A model generated the notes under the pieces. It saw only the letters and a program-made list of their open reading frames with translations. It did not search any database and was not told the DNA's origin. Position numbers and translations under genes: made by a program. Positions 30,331 to 39,668 of a stretch of DNA of 64,000 bases are shown in pieces. Every line of letters starts with the position of its first letter. Within the stretch, counting starts at the first letter, position 1. Origin of the DNA: Desmodus rotundus (lineage: Eukaryota; Chordata; Mammalia; Chiroptera; Phyllostomidae); assembly GCF_022682495.2 (NCBI RefSeq), contig NC_071391.1:13367680-13431679 (forward strand). The letters are read 5' to 3'.

Positions 30331-31127
30331 CCACAATCGGGGCTGAGGGTTTACTACTGTTGTTATTCCATGGGGATGTGCTCCCTGATGCCCCAGACTA
30401 AGTTTAACCGTCTTATGAGACACCTCTACAGCACCACCGTGTGAAGCTCCTCTGAACCCTCATCCAGAGCTTTCTGTCCCCAGGGGATCACGAGCTCTGC
30501 AAGAGGCACTGCCCCTGTCTTGCTCAGAGCTTTGTCCCCAGCACTCCAGGCCCGCAGTACATGCAAGACACATATTAATTCCTCACGCCTTCCCTCAACA
30601 GGACTGACCGTGGGCCAGGGATACAGAAAGGGTACCACCAGGCCCTCCCCTCCCCACCTCCTGTGAGTCCAGAGAGAAAACCAACTTCACAGCCCTCAGG
30701 TGGTAGAAGCTGCCAAAATAACCTGCAGCCTGAATCACACTTTTGAGCTGTGAGCTAGGCTCTGGCCTTTTAATCTTTAATAGTCGTCCAGTTTGGTTCC
30801 AAAGAGAAGAGCCTGTCCCTCAGGGAGCTCAATGGGAGGGACCACCCCAGCACTCAGCACCCCGCAGGGCAGCAGCTGCCCGCTACGTGACCACCTCCCC
30901 GAGCAGGTCGTTGCTGAAGTGCTTCAACACGCACTTTGTGAAGTTCCTGGGAGTCTGAACAGCTCTCCTCGAAGTGGATAAAAACATCTTATGAGGTTCA
31001 CCTCAAGTACCGGGAAACAATTAGGTGGTCCGTGAGCAGGAAGGGAAGTCGGACCTGCTTCTCCTAGCAGACCCTAGTCTCTACCAGGCAACCCCATGAG
31101 GAAGAAGATCCCACATGCAGAAAACAC

Positions 31128-31145
31128 CAGTCTTTATATAGAGCT
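31128..31145 (-). terminator. ZNF408: ZNF408 probable variant polyadenylation signal
   Basis: On the minus strand TATATAAAGACTGGTG lies about 30 bases after the stop. No AATAAA is present nearby, so a TATAAA variant with a very short 3' UTR is the likely end. Confidence 0.5.
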
Positions 31146-31167
31146 CTGCTAGGGACAGGCGAGGGTG

Positions 31168-32693
31168 TCAGGTGCCCGTCTCCACCTCCACCACTTCCGC
31201 CCAGGTGCTAAAGCCCACGTCCTTATGGATGAGCACCAGGCTGGGGGCGGGGCCCGGCTCCTCCGGCACCACAAAGCACTTCTCCTGGCTCTCAGAAATG
31301 GTGACCTCGAAGACGTCCTGGGCTGGGGACACGGTCTGTTCATCGCGTGTGTCCAGCAATTCTGGTTCAGTCTGCAGTAAGACCACAGCGGGCTCAGAAA
31401 CAGCAGGAGGCACACGAGGGGGGTTGGAGGGCACCCCCAGCTGGTGACTGAGCTGGTGCCGCTTGAGGCTCTGGGGGAGGGTATAGCCCATGCCACAGGT
31501 GGGGCAGCGGTAGGGCTTGTCGGCCAGGTGGGATTTGAGGTGGCGCCTCAGCTTGGTAGCCAACGTGTAAGCACGGCCGCACTGGGGGCACGGGAAGGGC
31601 CGCTCCCCTGAGTGCAGGCGCTCATGAGCGCGCAGCGTGTGTGGGTCTCGGAGGGCCTTGCCGCACACGGGGCACAAGTGGGCCTCGCCGGTGTGGGAGA
31701 TGAGGTGGCGCCTCAGTTCGGGCAGCTGGGGGAAGGCACCAGCGCAGTGCGGGCAGCGGTAGGGGCGCTCCCCTGTGTGCAGTCGCAGGTGCCCACGCAG
31801 GCTGCCCCGCTGGCGGAACGCCCGGCCGCAGTGCGGGCACAGGAAGGGCTTTTCCCCTGTGTGGAGCCGCATGTGGTTCCGCAGGGAGCCCTGGTTGGCC
31901 AGCGGCCGCCCACACACAGGGCATGGGCAGGGGGCAGGGGCAGCTGGCACCTGATGGGTCTTGCGATGCAGTCTCAGGGAAGGCCGGCGGGCGAAGGCCT
32001 TGCCACACTGGTCACAAGCAAAGGGTCGGGCACCTGAATGTACAACCTGGTGTTCTCTGAGGTCTCGCCTGGTGCCATAGGCCTTGTCGCATTGTGGGCA
32101 GGGAAAGGGCCGCACCCCACGGTGGCCCAGCATGTGGGCTTTGAAGCTCTCCTCTGAGCTGTAGCTCTTGCCACACTCTGTGCAAAGGAAGGGCTTGTGG
32201 CCCGTGTGCACAAATGCATGCTTCTTCAGGTGGCACAGCTGCAGGAAGGCTTTGCCACACTCCCCACACCGGTACCGTCGCCCCTGTTTCGGGGAGCTTC
32301 CTGCCGGGACAGGAGGGCTCCGCAAGCATGCAGAGAAGCTGGGGTGCTGCTCCCCATCCTGCTGGGTGGTGGGCTCTGAGGTCTTTGCTCTGGGTCGGCA
32401 TGGGTCACCGGGCCTATGTGACATCTTGACCAGGTGAGCATACACCTGGGTACCGCCGGCAGAAGATAAGGAAGTAGCCTCCCTGCTCTTGAGGCCCCGC
32501 TGGGGAGTGGAGCTGCTCTGCGGCTCAGCTGGCATCTGCGTCTGGGGTGGGTCCTCCTCATCCACGCTGCCGCCCTGAGACAATGGACCAGGTGATTGGC
32601 TCTCCTGGGAAAGTTGGTCCTGGGTTTGGGGTTTAAGTCCGGAGCTCACCATACTCTCTGCCTGGATGCTGGGTGGCGACTGGAGACCAGGGT
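31168..32693 (-). CDS. ZNF408: ZNF408 exon 5 (all zinc fingers)
   Basis: 1526 bases, acceptor TGCTCCACAG|ACCC. The open frame continues upstream to 32739, but those residues ([12 protein letters not shown]) are intronic. Encodes the disordered segment, the ten fingers and the C-terminal tail. Confidence 0.95.
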
Positions 32694-35407
32694 CTGTGGA
32701 GCAAGAGTGGAGTGCTGGAGTCAGGAGAGATGATAGCAAGTGGGGACAGTGGGAGTCACAAGGCAGTTATTTAGGTGTCTCCCCCGTTCAGCCTCTGGAC
32801 CTCAGTGGGAGCCATGCCATCAGTCTTTGCCCTAGAGCATGAGCCACACACCCCATTTCTCTTCCTGACCAGTCTCAGGTGCTTCCTGGTGGGGCAGACA
32901 TCTGGATGATTCCTAGAGTAAGGCCATCCAAGCATCCCCTTGTTCTCCTGGAGACACACACTTAGGATGAGTTGAGACCACCTCCTCCTCACCTTAGCTC
33001 ATTTGAAAATAGAGACCCAGTCCCCACCCCAGATAGAAAAAACATAATAGATTGGAAACCTATACACAGCTTGCTGTTTTCATCAACAGGGCCTTACTGT
33101 TCCCGGAAATTTATTCAGGAAGAGAAAAGTTGCCAGTATCTGTACTGTTCATTTCAAGGAAAAGACTCATCACTCTTTACAGAAAGCATCAAATGACAAT
33201 TTTTACCTCAAGGCTCTGAACCTCTTGCCTGAAAATTCTGGCCCTGTTGTGCCTACAAACCCTAAACCATTATGTCATGCTCCTTATCCAGTGCAAATCA
33301 AAACCTGACCCCACCCCACACTGAAACACACCCCTTACCCCAGACTTCAAAACTTCAACGCACATCCAGGCTTTGCCCTGCCCCCTCAGAAAAGCTGCGG
33401 AGACTCTCTAGTGTCTACCTTCCCTTCTTGGGCCGTAAGCTCTGCTTTGTCTTATCAGCAGTTGTTTCAGTGATAATTTGGTAAGTCAGCATTTACTTGA
33501 CACGTACCTGAGCAAGGCTCTCCTGCATCCTCCCCAGGAGAGACCACTTCCCGTTGTACAGCAGAGTCCACTTCTGTCACCGCAGGCACAGCTGCCTCTT
33601 CTTCTGGCCTGGCCTGAGTGGGGCCCGGGCCCTCAGATGGGGACCGGGGCCACAACAGCAGCTCAAAGCCTGGCAGCACGACCCGGTACACCTGCAGGTG
33701 GAGCCTCTCGCTGATCCACACCGGGGCCACGTTTCCCTCACCCTCCAGCCTGCCCCGCTGCACCAAACTGCAAAGCAGAGCAAGAGCTAGCTCAAGAGAC
33801 CCTCTTCAAGTGGCCCTCCCTAAAAGCCCCAGCTCCTGGTCAGTCCGAGTCCTAAAGGACCGCATGCCTTTGGAACACTCACTGCAAAAGACCACTGGGT
33901 GGGGGATTACAGCCGGCTTCCGGTTCCAGCCCATGCCACAACAGAAAGCCTCAAAGGAGCAACTTTACTACATACTCTCCTGTAACTTACCTGGTCCAGC
34001 CTGAACTCTGCTCACAAGCACACACGTCTCCCCATGGGCCTAGTGACACATCCTGAAATAAACCAATAAAAGTCCTTCTCCCATGTGTTTGAGGGGACCA
34101 GAGTGGGAGGAAAAAAACAAAAACAAAACCAATGTAGCCTCTCTTGAGAGAGATCTAAGATGAAGCCCCTGGCAGGTTAGTGGTCTCTGGTTCTGCCTAT
34201 ACAGGACTGTGCTGGTTTTTCATTCAGTAAAGACCAGAAAGACTGCCCCCTCTCCTCTCTCCCAGGGTGTGGCGAATCACTAAACTGAACACACTGCTGC
34301 CCTTCAGCGAGTACCAAACTGAAAAAGGAGGAAGAAGAGCATCAACTCTTTTTTTCAGTACCCCTTGTGCAATAAAACCCCTTAGCTGTGCTGTTTCATC
34401 TATTGTTCCAAATAATCGTGGAGGATTAAAATAAAGGGAACAACAGTCATTCCTTTATTTTACATAAGCTAAATGAGACATGCCATTTAACTAGCTTAAC
34501 TATACTAAGGCTAGGATATGACCCCATGGCTCTTTAAGAGCAAAATCTTTGCTCTACACTTTCCTCGATAATGACACTGCACGAATCCAGCTTTAACAAC
34601 TTTTTGCACCTCAATTCCTTAACTGCTGCAGGTGAGGGGAAGGGACAGTTCTGGAGAGAAGGAACTAAACCACGTCCTATCTCCTGAAATGCCCTGCTTC
34701 CTCTAACTGTAGAGCTGTCCAGCAGCTGTCTGAACTGCTTCCAAATGTTCAGTAATGGAGATTAGCCACCCTATCCCGCCATACCTTCTTCTGCCGTGGT
34801 TTCAATCTTTTGCCCTTCTGCTCGGAGACGGACTCCTCCTCTTCCAGCGGCCCCCAGAGCACCCCCGGCAGTAGAGGCTCCCCGACACACCAGACCCCCA
34901 AGCGCTGTTTCTCCATCAGTGATGGGCCAAGGGCTAAACCCCGTGGGAGGCTCTTTAGAGCGTGGACGGCTTGGGTCGGCCAGGGCGGGAAGTCTTTGAG
35001 GCCCTGGGCACAACCTTCTCCGGACGGGCTCCATCCTGAGCCCGGGTCCGGGCTCGGCTCCGGGGCTGCAGGGAGATCGGAAGCCAATGAGGGAGTGGCC
35101 CAAGAGGTCGTGGGTGGGAGTGGGGAGGAAACCGCACGTCTTCTCCGGCCTCAGGAGTCTGAGAGGTCGTAAGGGCACCAAGGGAGCCTCTAAGAGGTCT
35201 GAAGGGGTTTGAGGGCTGTAAAGAAGCCCCCAGGGGCTCTGAGGGCACCAGGAGAGGTGTCCGGGCTCAGGAAGAACAGGGTCGGGGGAAGAGAGTTGAC
35301 CAGAGAATGTCAGGTGCTCCTAGGCCAGGGTGGGTCGGCGACTTTGCAGGTCACTCACCGATGTGCAGCCTCTCCGCTTCCAACAGAAGCTCCGCCGCCA
35401 CCTCCAT
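31168..35407 (-). CDS. ZNF408: ZNF408, complete, five coding exons, ten C2H2 fingers
   Basis: Nuclear C2H2 zinc-finger protein; human mutations cause familial exudative vitreoretinopathy and retinitis pigmentosa. Exons (minus): 35407-35359, 35065-34785, 34052-33991, 33767-33508, 32693-31168; 2178 bases, about 725 residues (human 720). The N-terminal half (exons 1-4) resembles a PR/SET-like region with [11 protein letters not shown] and [21 protein letters not shown] disordered Ser/Pro/Gln segment follows. Ten tandem C2H2 fingers run from about residue 357 ([13 protein letters not shown]) to about 636 ([13 protein letters not shown]). All ten have both cysteines and both histidines, and several linkers are TGEKPF/TGERPY. 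The tail ends [10 protein letters not shown]. Introns are GT-AG. The start codon is the only ATG in the small first exon. It is head-to-head with ARHGAP1. Confidence 0.96.
33508..33767 (-). CDS. ZNF408: ZNF408 exon 4
   Basis: 260 bases encoding [20 protein letters not shown] through [11 protein letters not shown]. Acceptor CTTTGCAG, donor CTCAG|GTACGT. Confidence 0.94.
33991..34052 (-). CDS. ZNF408: ZNF408 exon 3 (62 bases)
   Basis: Encodes [20 protein letters not shown]. Acceptor TATTTCAG, donor CCAG|GTAAGT. Human has [18 protein letters not shown] here, so this short exon is well supported. Confidence 0.93.
34390..34590 (-). mobile_element. MIR SINE, diverged
   Basis: 'TAAGCTAAATGAGACATGCC' then 'TAGCTTAAC' and 'GACCCCATGGCTCTTTAAGA' resemble a MIR complement in ZNF408 intron 2. 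Confidence 0.55.
34785..35065 (-). CDS. ZNF408: ZNF408 exon 2
   Basis: 281 bases encoding [20 protein letters not shown] through KRLKPRQKK. Acceptor CTGCAG, donor AAG|GTATGG. The ATG at 35087 is intronic. Confidence 0.94.
35359..35407 (-). CDS. ZNF408: ZNF408 exon 1 (start)
   Basis: 49 coding bases encoding [16 protein letters not shown] plus one base. Donor ATCG|GTGAGT. The ATG context is CCGGGATGGAGG. Confidence 0.92.
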
Positions 35408-35902
35408 CCCGGGTCGGAAAGCCTCTCTCCGCCGGAAGTGAGCATCGTCTTCTCCGCTCCTCCCGGAAACAGTCATGGACTGCCAAATTTACTCTCGGGA
35501 AAGAGTCGTAAGAGTTAGATCTCATTGGTGCATGAGACCGGGAGTTTGGCAGTACTGGGGAAGCAAAACTCTGTTAGGGAACAATATGAGTTTAGGATTC
35601 CGGAGGCCCACAAGAGATTCGAGTTTCGGGGAAGGGGAACTAATTGTTCCAGTCGCCTCCTTTCGAGGGGGACGAGTCGGACAGTTATACTGCTCTCACC
35701 CCGGACCGGCATGTACAGGAAGTGGGTGTGGCTCCAGGAAAAACCATGTTTGGACCGGGGAGCGGGTCGGAAGTGGGTTGGAGGTGTGGCGGAAGTGGCT
35801 GGGGAGTGAAGAGACTGGGAGGGGGTGGTTCCCGTTCCACAGCGGAGCCGGATGTTTGCCGAGCTTTGACAGGCGTGGCAAAAGGAGCATTCCCGGACCT
35901 AG
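35408..35902. promoter_or_regulatory. Bidirectional CpG/ETS promoter of ZNF408 and ARHGAP1
   Basis: G/C- and CpG-rich DNA between the two start regions. It has ETS/GABPA-type cores CCGGAAGTG (35432-35440), AGGAAGTG (35717-35724), TCGGAAGTG (35767-35775) and GCGGAAGTG (35789-35797), and no TATA box. Head-to-head arrangement is the same as in human. Confidence 0.8.
35830..35902 (+). other. ARHGAP1: ARHGAP1 probable non-coding exon 1
   Basis: Ends at GACCTAG|GTGAGC, the best donor downstream of the promoter. It is 5' UTR only. The start is a guess; the first coding exon is at 39536. Confidence 0.45.
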
Positions 35903-36569
35903 GTGAGCTGCTGGGCTCGGGGTCTCCCAGGGTGGAGGTGGGGGGAAGGGAAAGGACCGGCCTGGTCCTCTGAAGAGATGGGATCTGGATGGGGATTCTA
36001 GAGGATCCAAGGAAGGGAGCAGGGGTGCAATGGGGCCTGGGAGCGTCGCCTTCCTGCTGCGGGAATTCTGCCCCACTCTGGGATCTACAGTGAGTTAGCT
36101 TCCTCTACTGCCTTTCTCCTGCTCTCCCTAGTGCAGAGCTCAGGTCGGATCGGCATCATGGAGCAAGCCTATGGAAAGGGAAACTCTCCCTTGTCCGATC
36201 TGGCGAAGCGCGAAGAAATACTTGGGGGGAAGTGTTCCACCCTGCCACCTATTATTAGGCCACACTTTCATCTATTTCATAATCAGTGCACCCAATCCAG
36301 GTTTTGTAAACCATGGAGCTCTGTGCAAACGTGATTGTAGTCGAAAGTCTTGTGGGTGTATTGTAGGATTTGCTTTTCGCAATTCTGGAGCTCCTAGGAA
36401 GACGACCCCAACGCCAGAGAATGTGACTTCAGGTTGTTATCTCTATTATTCTTCTAAGCAGATTAGGGGAGAGGCTTTAATTTGCCTTTTTGTAGAGCCT
36501 TTCCGAATCTTGAGAATCGCATGAATGACAGTCACTTAGAGAAGTACTGAAGGATTGACCTGCACAATG

Positions 36570-36790
36570 AGACCACCTTAGACAGATTGTCAGTTAAAAT
36601 CTTGACTCTGCTGTATGACCCTATGCAATTTGCTTATTTTTCTGGAGCTCTCTTTCCTCACACTGTAAAATGGACCTAGTAGTACATGTCTTATTGGTGC
36701 AGGTGTGAAGTTAAAAGATAATTTGTGTCCAGTTCATGGTGCTATACAGCCCTCAACAAATGCTGGTTCCCTTCTCCACTTAGGAGATGA
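36570..36790 (+). mobile_element. MIR SINE
   Basis: 'CTGCTGTATGACCCTATGCA' then 'CTCTTTCCTCACACTGTAAA' and 'CCCTCAACAAATGCTGG' follow MIR. Confidence 0.7.
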
Positions 36791-37509
36791 ACTAATTCAG
36801 TCAACAGGTGACCGAGTATCTATCTATACATGTCAGGTGTAATTATGATGGGTCAGGGGTTCTTAATCAGCATCTCTCAGAGGGCATGTGAACTCCTTAA
36901 AATTCCATGCAAAATTTCATGCAAGTGCTGATTTTTCTTAGGGAAAAAGATCACAGTAGTCCAGAGCTTAAAACCTCTACATAAAAACTGCCTAATGCGA
37001 CTCGAGATTTTTACAAAGGTAGATAGATTTTTACCTACTGAGAAGGGAAAAAATTACTCTCCCAGTAAGGAGTATTTTGCAGAGTGGAGCAGGGTTTGTA
37101 GATGCCTGGAATCTTAGGCTGCCAGGATACTTCCCCTCACTAGCTTCGCTCACCCTCCCATTGAATGGAAGCTAAGCTTCCAGGCTCACCGTAGGGGCGG
37201 GTGGGGGCAACAGCTGTGGGCTGGAGGGTGGTAAGAGAGACCAGTCCGGCTGGGATGTGGGAACAACTGTGATTAGTTATTCTGGAAGAGGAGGTTGAGG
37301 GGGGGGGGGTCAGTTCTGGGGAACTGACAAAATAGAGGAGTTACTGGAAAAGAGGTGGAGTTCAAGTTCGGCTCCCTTCAGAGGGTGATCCTCTCCCTCC
37401 CTCCCTCACACATACTTCAGTTTGTAGATGTTCCTTCTAATCCTGTTGTTCACTTCCGCACAAATACTTTAGAACACTGGAGAATTCTATTTCTGGGAAG
37501 ATCCCTCAC

Positions 37510-37625
37510 TTCTTTTTTTTTTTTTTTTTAATTTTTAATTGTATTTTTTCCATAACCATTTATTCCCTTTATACCCTCTTCCGCCTCCACCCACCCCTCT
37601 CTCCCCTGCAGTCATCACACTGGCG
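37510..37625 (-). mobile_element. 5'-truncated bat L1/HAL1-type 3' end
   Basis: A T-run at 37512-37530 followed by 'TCCATAACCATTTATTCCCT' and 'CCACCCACCCCTCTCTCCCC'. The same layout forms the 3' end of the element at 48094, so this is likely a short insert of that type. Confidence 0.6.
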
Positions 37626-37634
37626 GGGAGAGTC

Positions 37635-37775
37635 CTTTTTCAGAACCTCCACTTCTATAGGTGAGGAAATTTAGGACCAGATAGGAGGAGGACTGTCCAG
37701 CACCTTCGTGACTCACTGGTTTAGGCAGGACTGTAATCCAGTTCTCTAAACTCCACATCACGTGCCTTTTTCATT
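37635..37775 (-). mobile_element. MIR SINE
   Basis: 'TATAGGTGAGGAAATTTAGG' and 'GGACTGTAATCCAGTTCTCT' match a MIR complement. Confidence 0.65.
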
Positions 37776-38285
37776 GCATCAAGCGCCCACTGTGTGCAGA
37801 AAGACTCCTCTGGATAGCTGTGGGCTGGGCTGAGGCAGCACTTGGGGCCTGGGCAGTGACAGAAGGAAGGGACAGAGAGAAGGCTCAGGTCTGGAGAGGG
37901 TTACTTTGGGCTGAATTCTGTCCCTGGTACTCAGTGGGGGTGGGGGCCAGGACGTCCTTTAGCTGAGCCCTCACAGCCTCTTGAGTATGTAGATGAATCA
38001 GGAGCAGATTCCTCAAGGCTGAGGTGTGCCTGCCTTAGAGGGTAGAAGGGGAATGGGGGAGCTGGGACAACAGTGCTCATGGAGAGAAGTGCATTCCCGA
38101 ATAGTAGAGGTTCATGGGAAGGGACTTAGATTTTGGTGGTAAACAGAAGTAGTGAATAAGGATAGCAGAAAAGGCCAGAGGAAAGGAAGAGGAAAAAGAT
38201 TTTTTTTTTTGGTGGGTGGGGAGCTGTTTGGCTGCTCAGCTTTGGCTCAGGAGCTTGAAACAGTTTTTGCCACTGAATCAGTGTG

Positions 38286-38381
38286 GTTGCCCTGGTAACA
38301 GGATGGTTGTTGCTAGGCACAGGGAGCCAGTTTACCATCCAGAGTCCGAGGCTGTGACACGTGCAGGAGGTTGTCACGTCA
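38286..38381. promoter_or_regulatory. Motif cluster: two X-boxes, E-box, CRE-like site
   Basis: GTTGCCCTGGTAAC (38286-38299) is a near-perfect RFX X-box. GTTGCTAGGCAC (38309-38320) is a second, one base short. CACGTG (38358-38363) and TCACGTCA (38374-38381) follow. All sit in 96 bases in ARHGAP1 intron 1, about 2.4 kb inside. Function not known. Confidence 0.45.
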
Positions 38382-39535
38382 GAGGCGCTCCGGGTCTGAA
38401 TCCCTGCTGGCAGTTCTCTCTTCTCCGGACCCGTGCCTGGGTCTTGTCTGCACTCCTTATCTGTTCTGCCCATTCTCTGACCATATATGTCATTTTTTGG
38501 ACTCAGGAATGCAGCGAGCTTAGGCAGCCTCTTCTTTGGGGCTGCACTGAGTGGTTTGAATTGAATATCCTGTCCCTTACCACCCACGTGGTAAGCTTGT
38601 GATGGGAGAGAGATGTGCTTCCCGTTAAGGCTGAGGGCAGAAGGTACGTGCAGCCACATCCTTATGGTCAGACCCAGGTTCCGATTCGGCTCCTCTCCCT
38701 CCCTGCCTGCTGTAGGTGCTGCTCTCTCTTTCACCTCCTGTATCTCACGATGTGGTGAACTTCCCCCTTTCCAACCTGTGCGCTCCAATCCCTGCGGTTG
38801 TCTGTTGACCTTTGCCACCTTGAAGTTAGCGTCTGGAGCTCCTCACAGATCAGAGTGGGCTCAGAGACCCCCAGGAGCCTTCAGATTTTCTGCCGTGACT
38901 GGCAGGCAGATTCCATTCTCTGCTCCTGGTTCCTGTCCTGGGGCAAATTCCGCAGGGGCCATTTGCCATGGCCTATTTTCTGGGACCCTGTGGTCTCTGG
39001 CCACCTCCTTCCCTACAGGGGTCAGAGATAGAGTAGGCAGGGCCACAGCTGACCTTCAGGGGTTTGGAGCGTCCCTGTGCTTCTTAGGTCCTTATGCTGT
39101 CTTTACCCCATGACTGCTGTGGCCTGGACGCTCCTGTGCTCTGTGGCCCCTGAGGAGAGGGGGCACGGGCCTCTACCCTCTTCAGCGGGGACTGCACGAC
39201 TGAACAGCTGGGTGGTGGGCAGCGCAGGGCTTGGCACGACTCCCCCTGTCCAGTGGGAGGACCTGAAGGCAGGCGCTGAGCTGTGCCATCCTTGGCCCCG
39301 GCTGCCTTTTCTGGCGATGTGCCAGAAAACTGTGGCACCAGGAGGACCAGGAGCCGCATAGAACTCTTGGCAAGGGTGAGGAGTGTTGAGGAACAGGGAC
39401 GAGGGAGAAGGGAGCCGGAGGCCTGCTGTAGCGTTATAGGTGGAAAGAGGGTGTCACTGACCTGCCACCCCATTGCCCTCTCCCAGGCTTCTCTTCAGGT
39501 TCTGTGGGGTGAAGCTGTGGGGCACAGGCTTGGCC

Positions 39536-39668
39536 ATGGACCCACTTTCAGATCTGCAAGACGACCTGAACTTGGATGACACCAGCCAGGCTCTGAACCA
39601 ACTGAAGCTAGCGTCCATCGATGAGAAGAACTGGCCATCGGATGAAATGCCCGACTTTCCCAAGTCAG
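39536..39668 (+). CDS. ARHGAP1: ARHGAP1 first coding exon
   Basis: Encodes [20 protein letters not shown] through MPDFPKS. The exon begins upstream, at 39487 (CTCTCCCAG) or 39499 (CTCTTCAG). Upstream in-frame residues are untranslated. Donor TCAG|GTGGGC. Confidence 0.93.

Larger units (their letters stand above)
35903..39486 (+). other. ARHGAP1: ARHGAP1 intron 1
   Basis: Contains two MIRs, a LINE 3' fragment and a transcription-factor motif cluster at 38286-38381. Beyond these I see no exon; long minus-strand frames near 38126-38818 are not coding-like. Confidence 0.6.

Noticed and set aside
31612..32037. Long frames opposite and out of phase with the ZNF408 zinc fingers
   Set aside because: Repeated C2H2 coding sequence creates regular shadow frames on both strands.
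36131..36334. Possible second ARHGAP1 5' exon with an ATG near 36158
   Set aside because: An acceptor-like CCCTAG precedes it, but I see no fitting donor or known upstream exon, and the peptide has no similarity.
38126..38818. 230-residue open frame on the minus strand in ARHGAP1 intron 1
   Set aside because: Low-complexity mix of K/P/S with no recognisable domain, no splice or promoter context, and it covers the X-box cluster.
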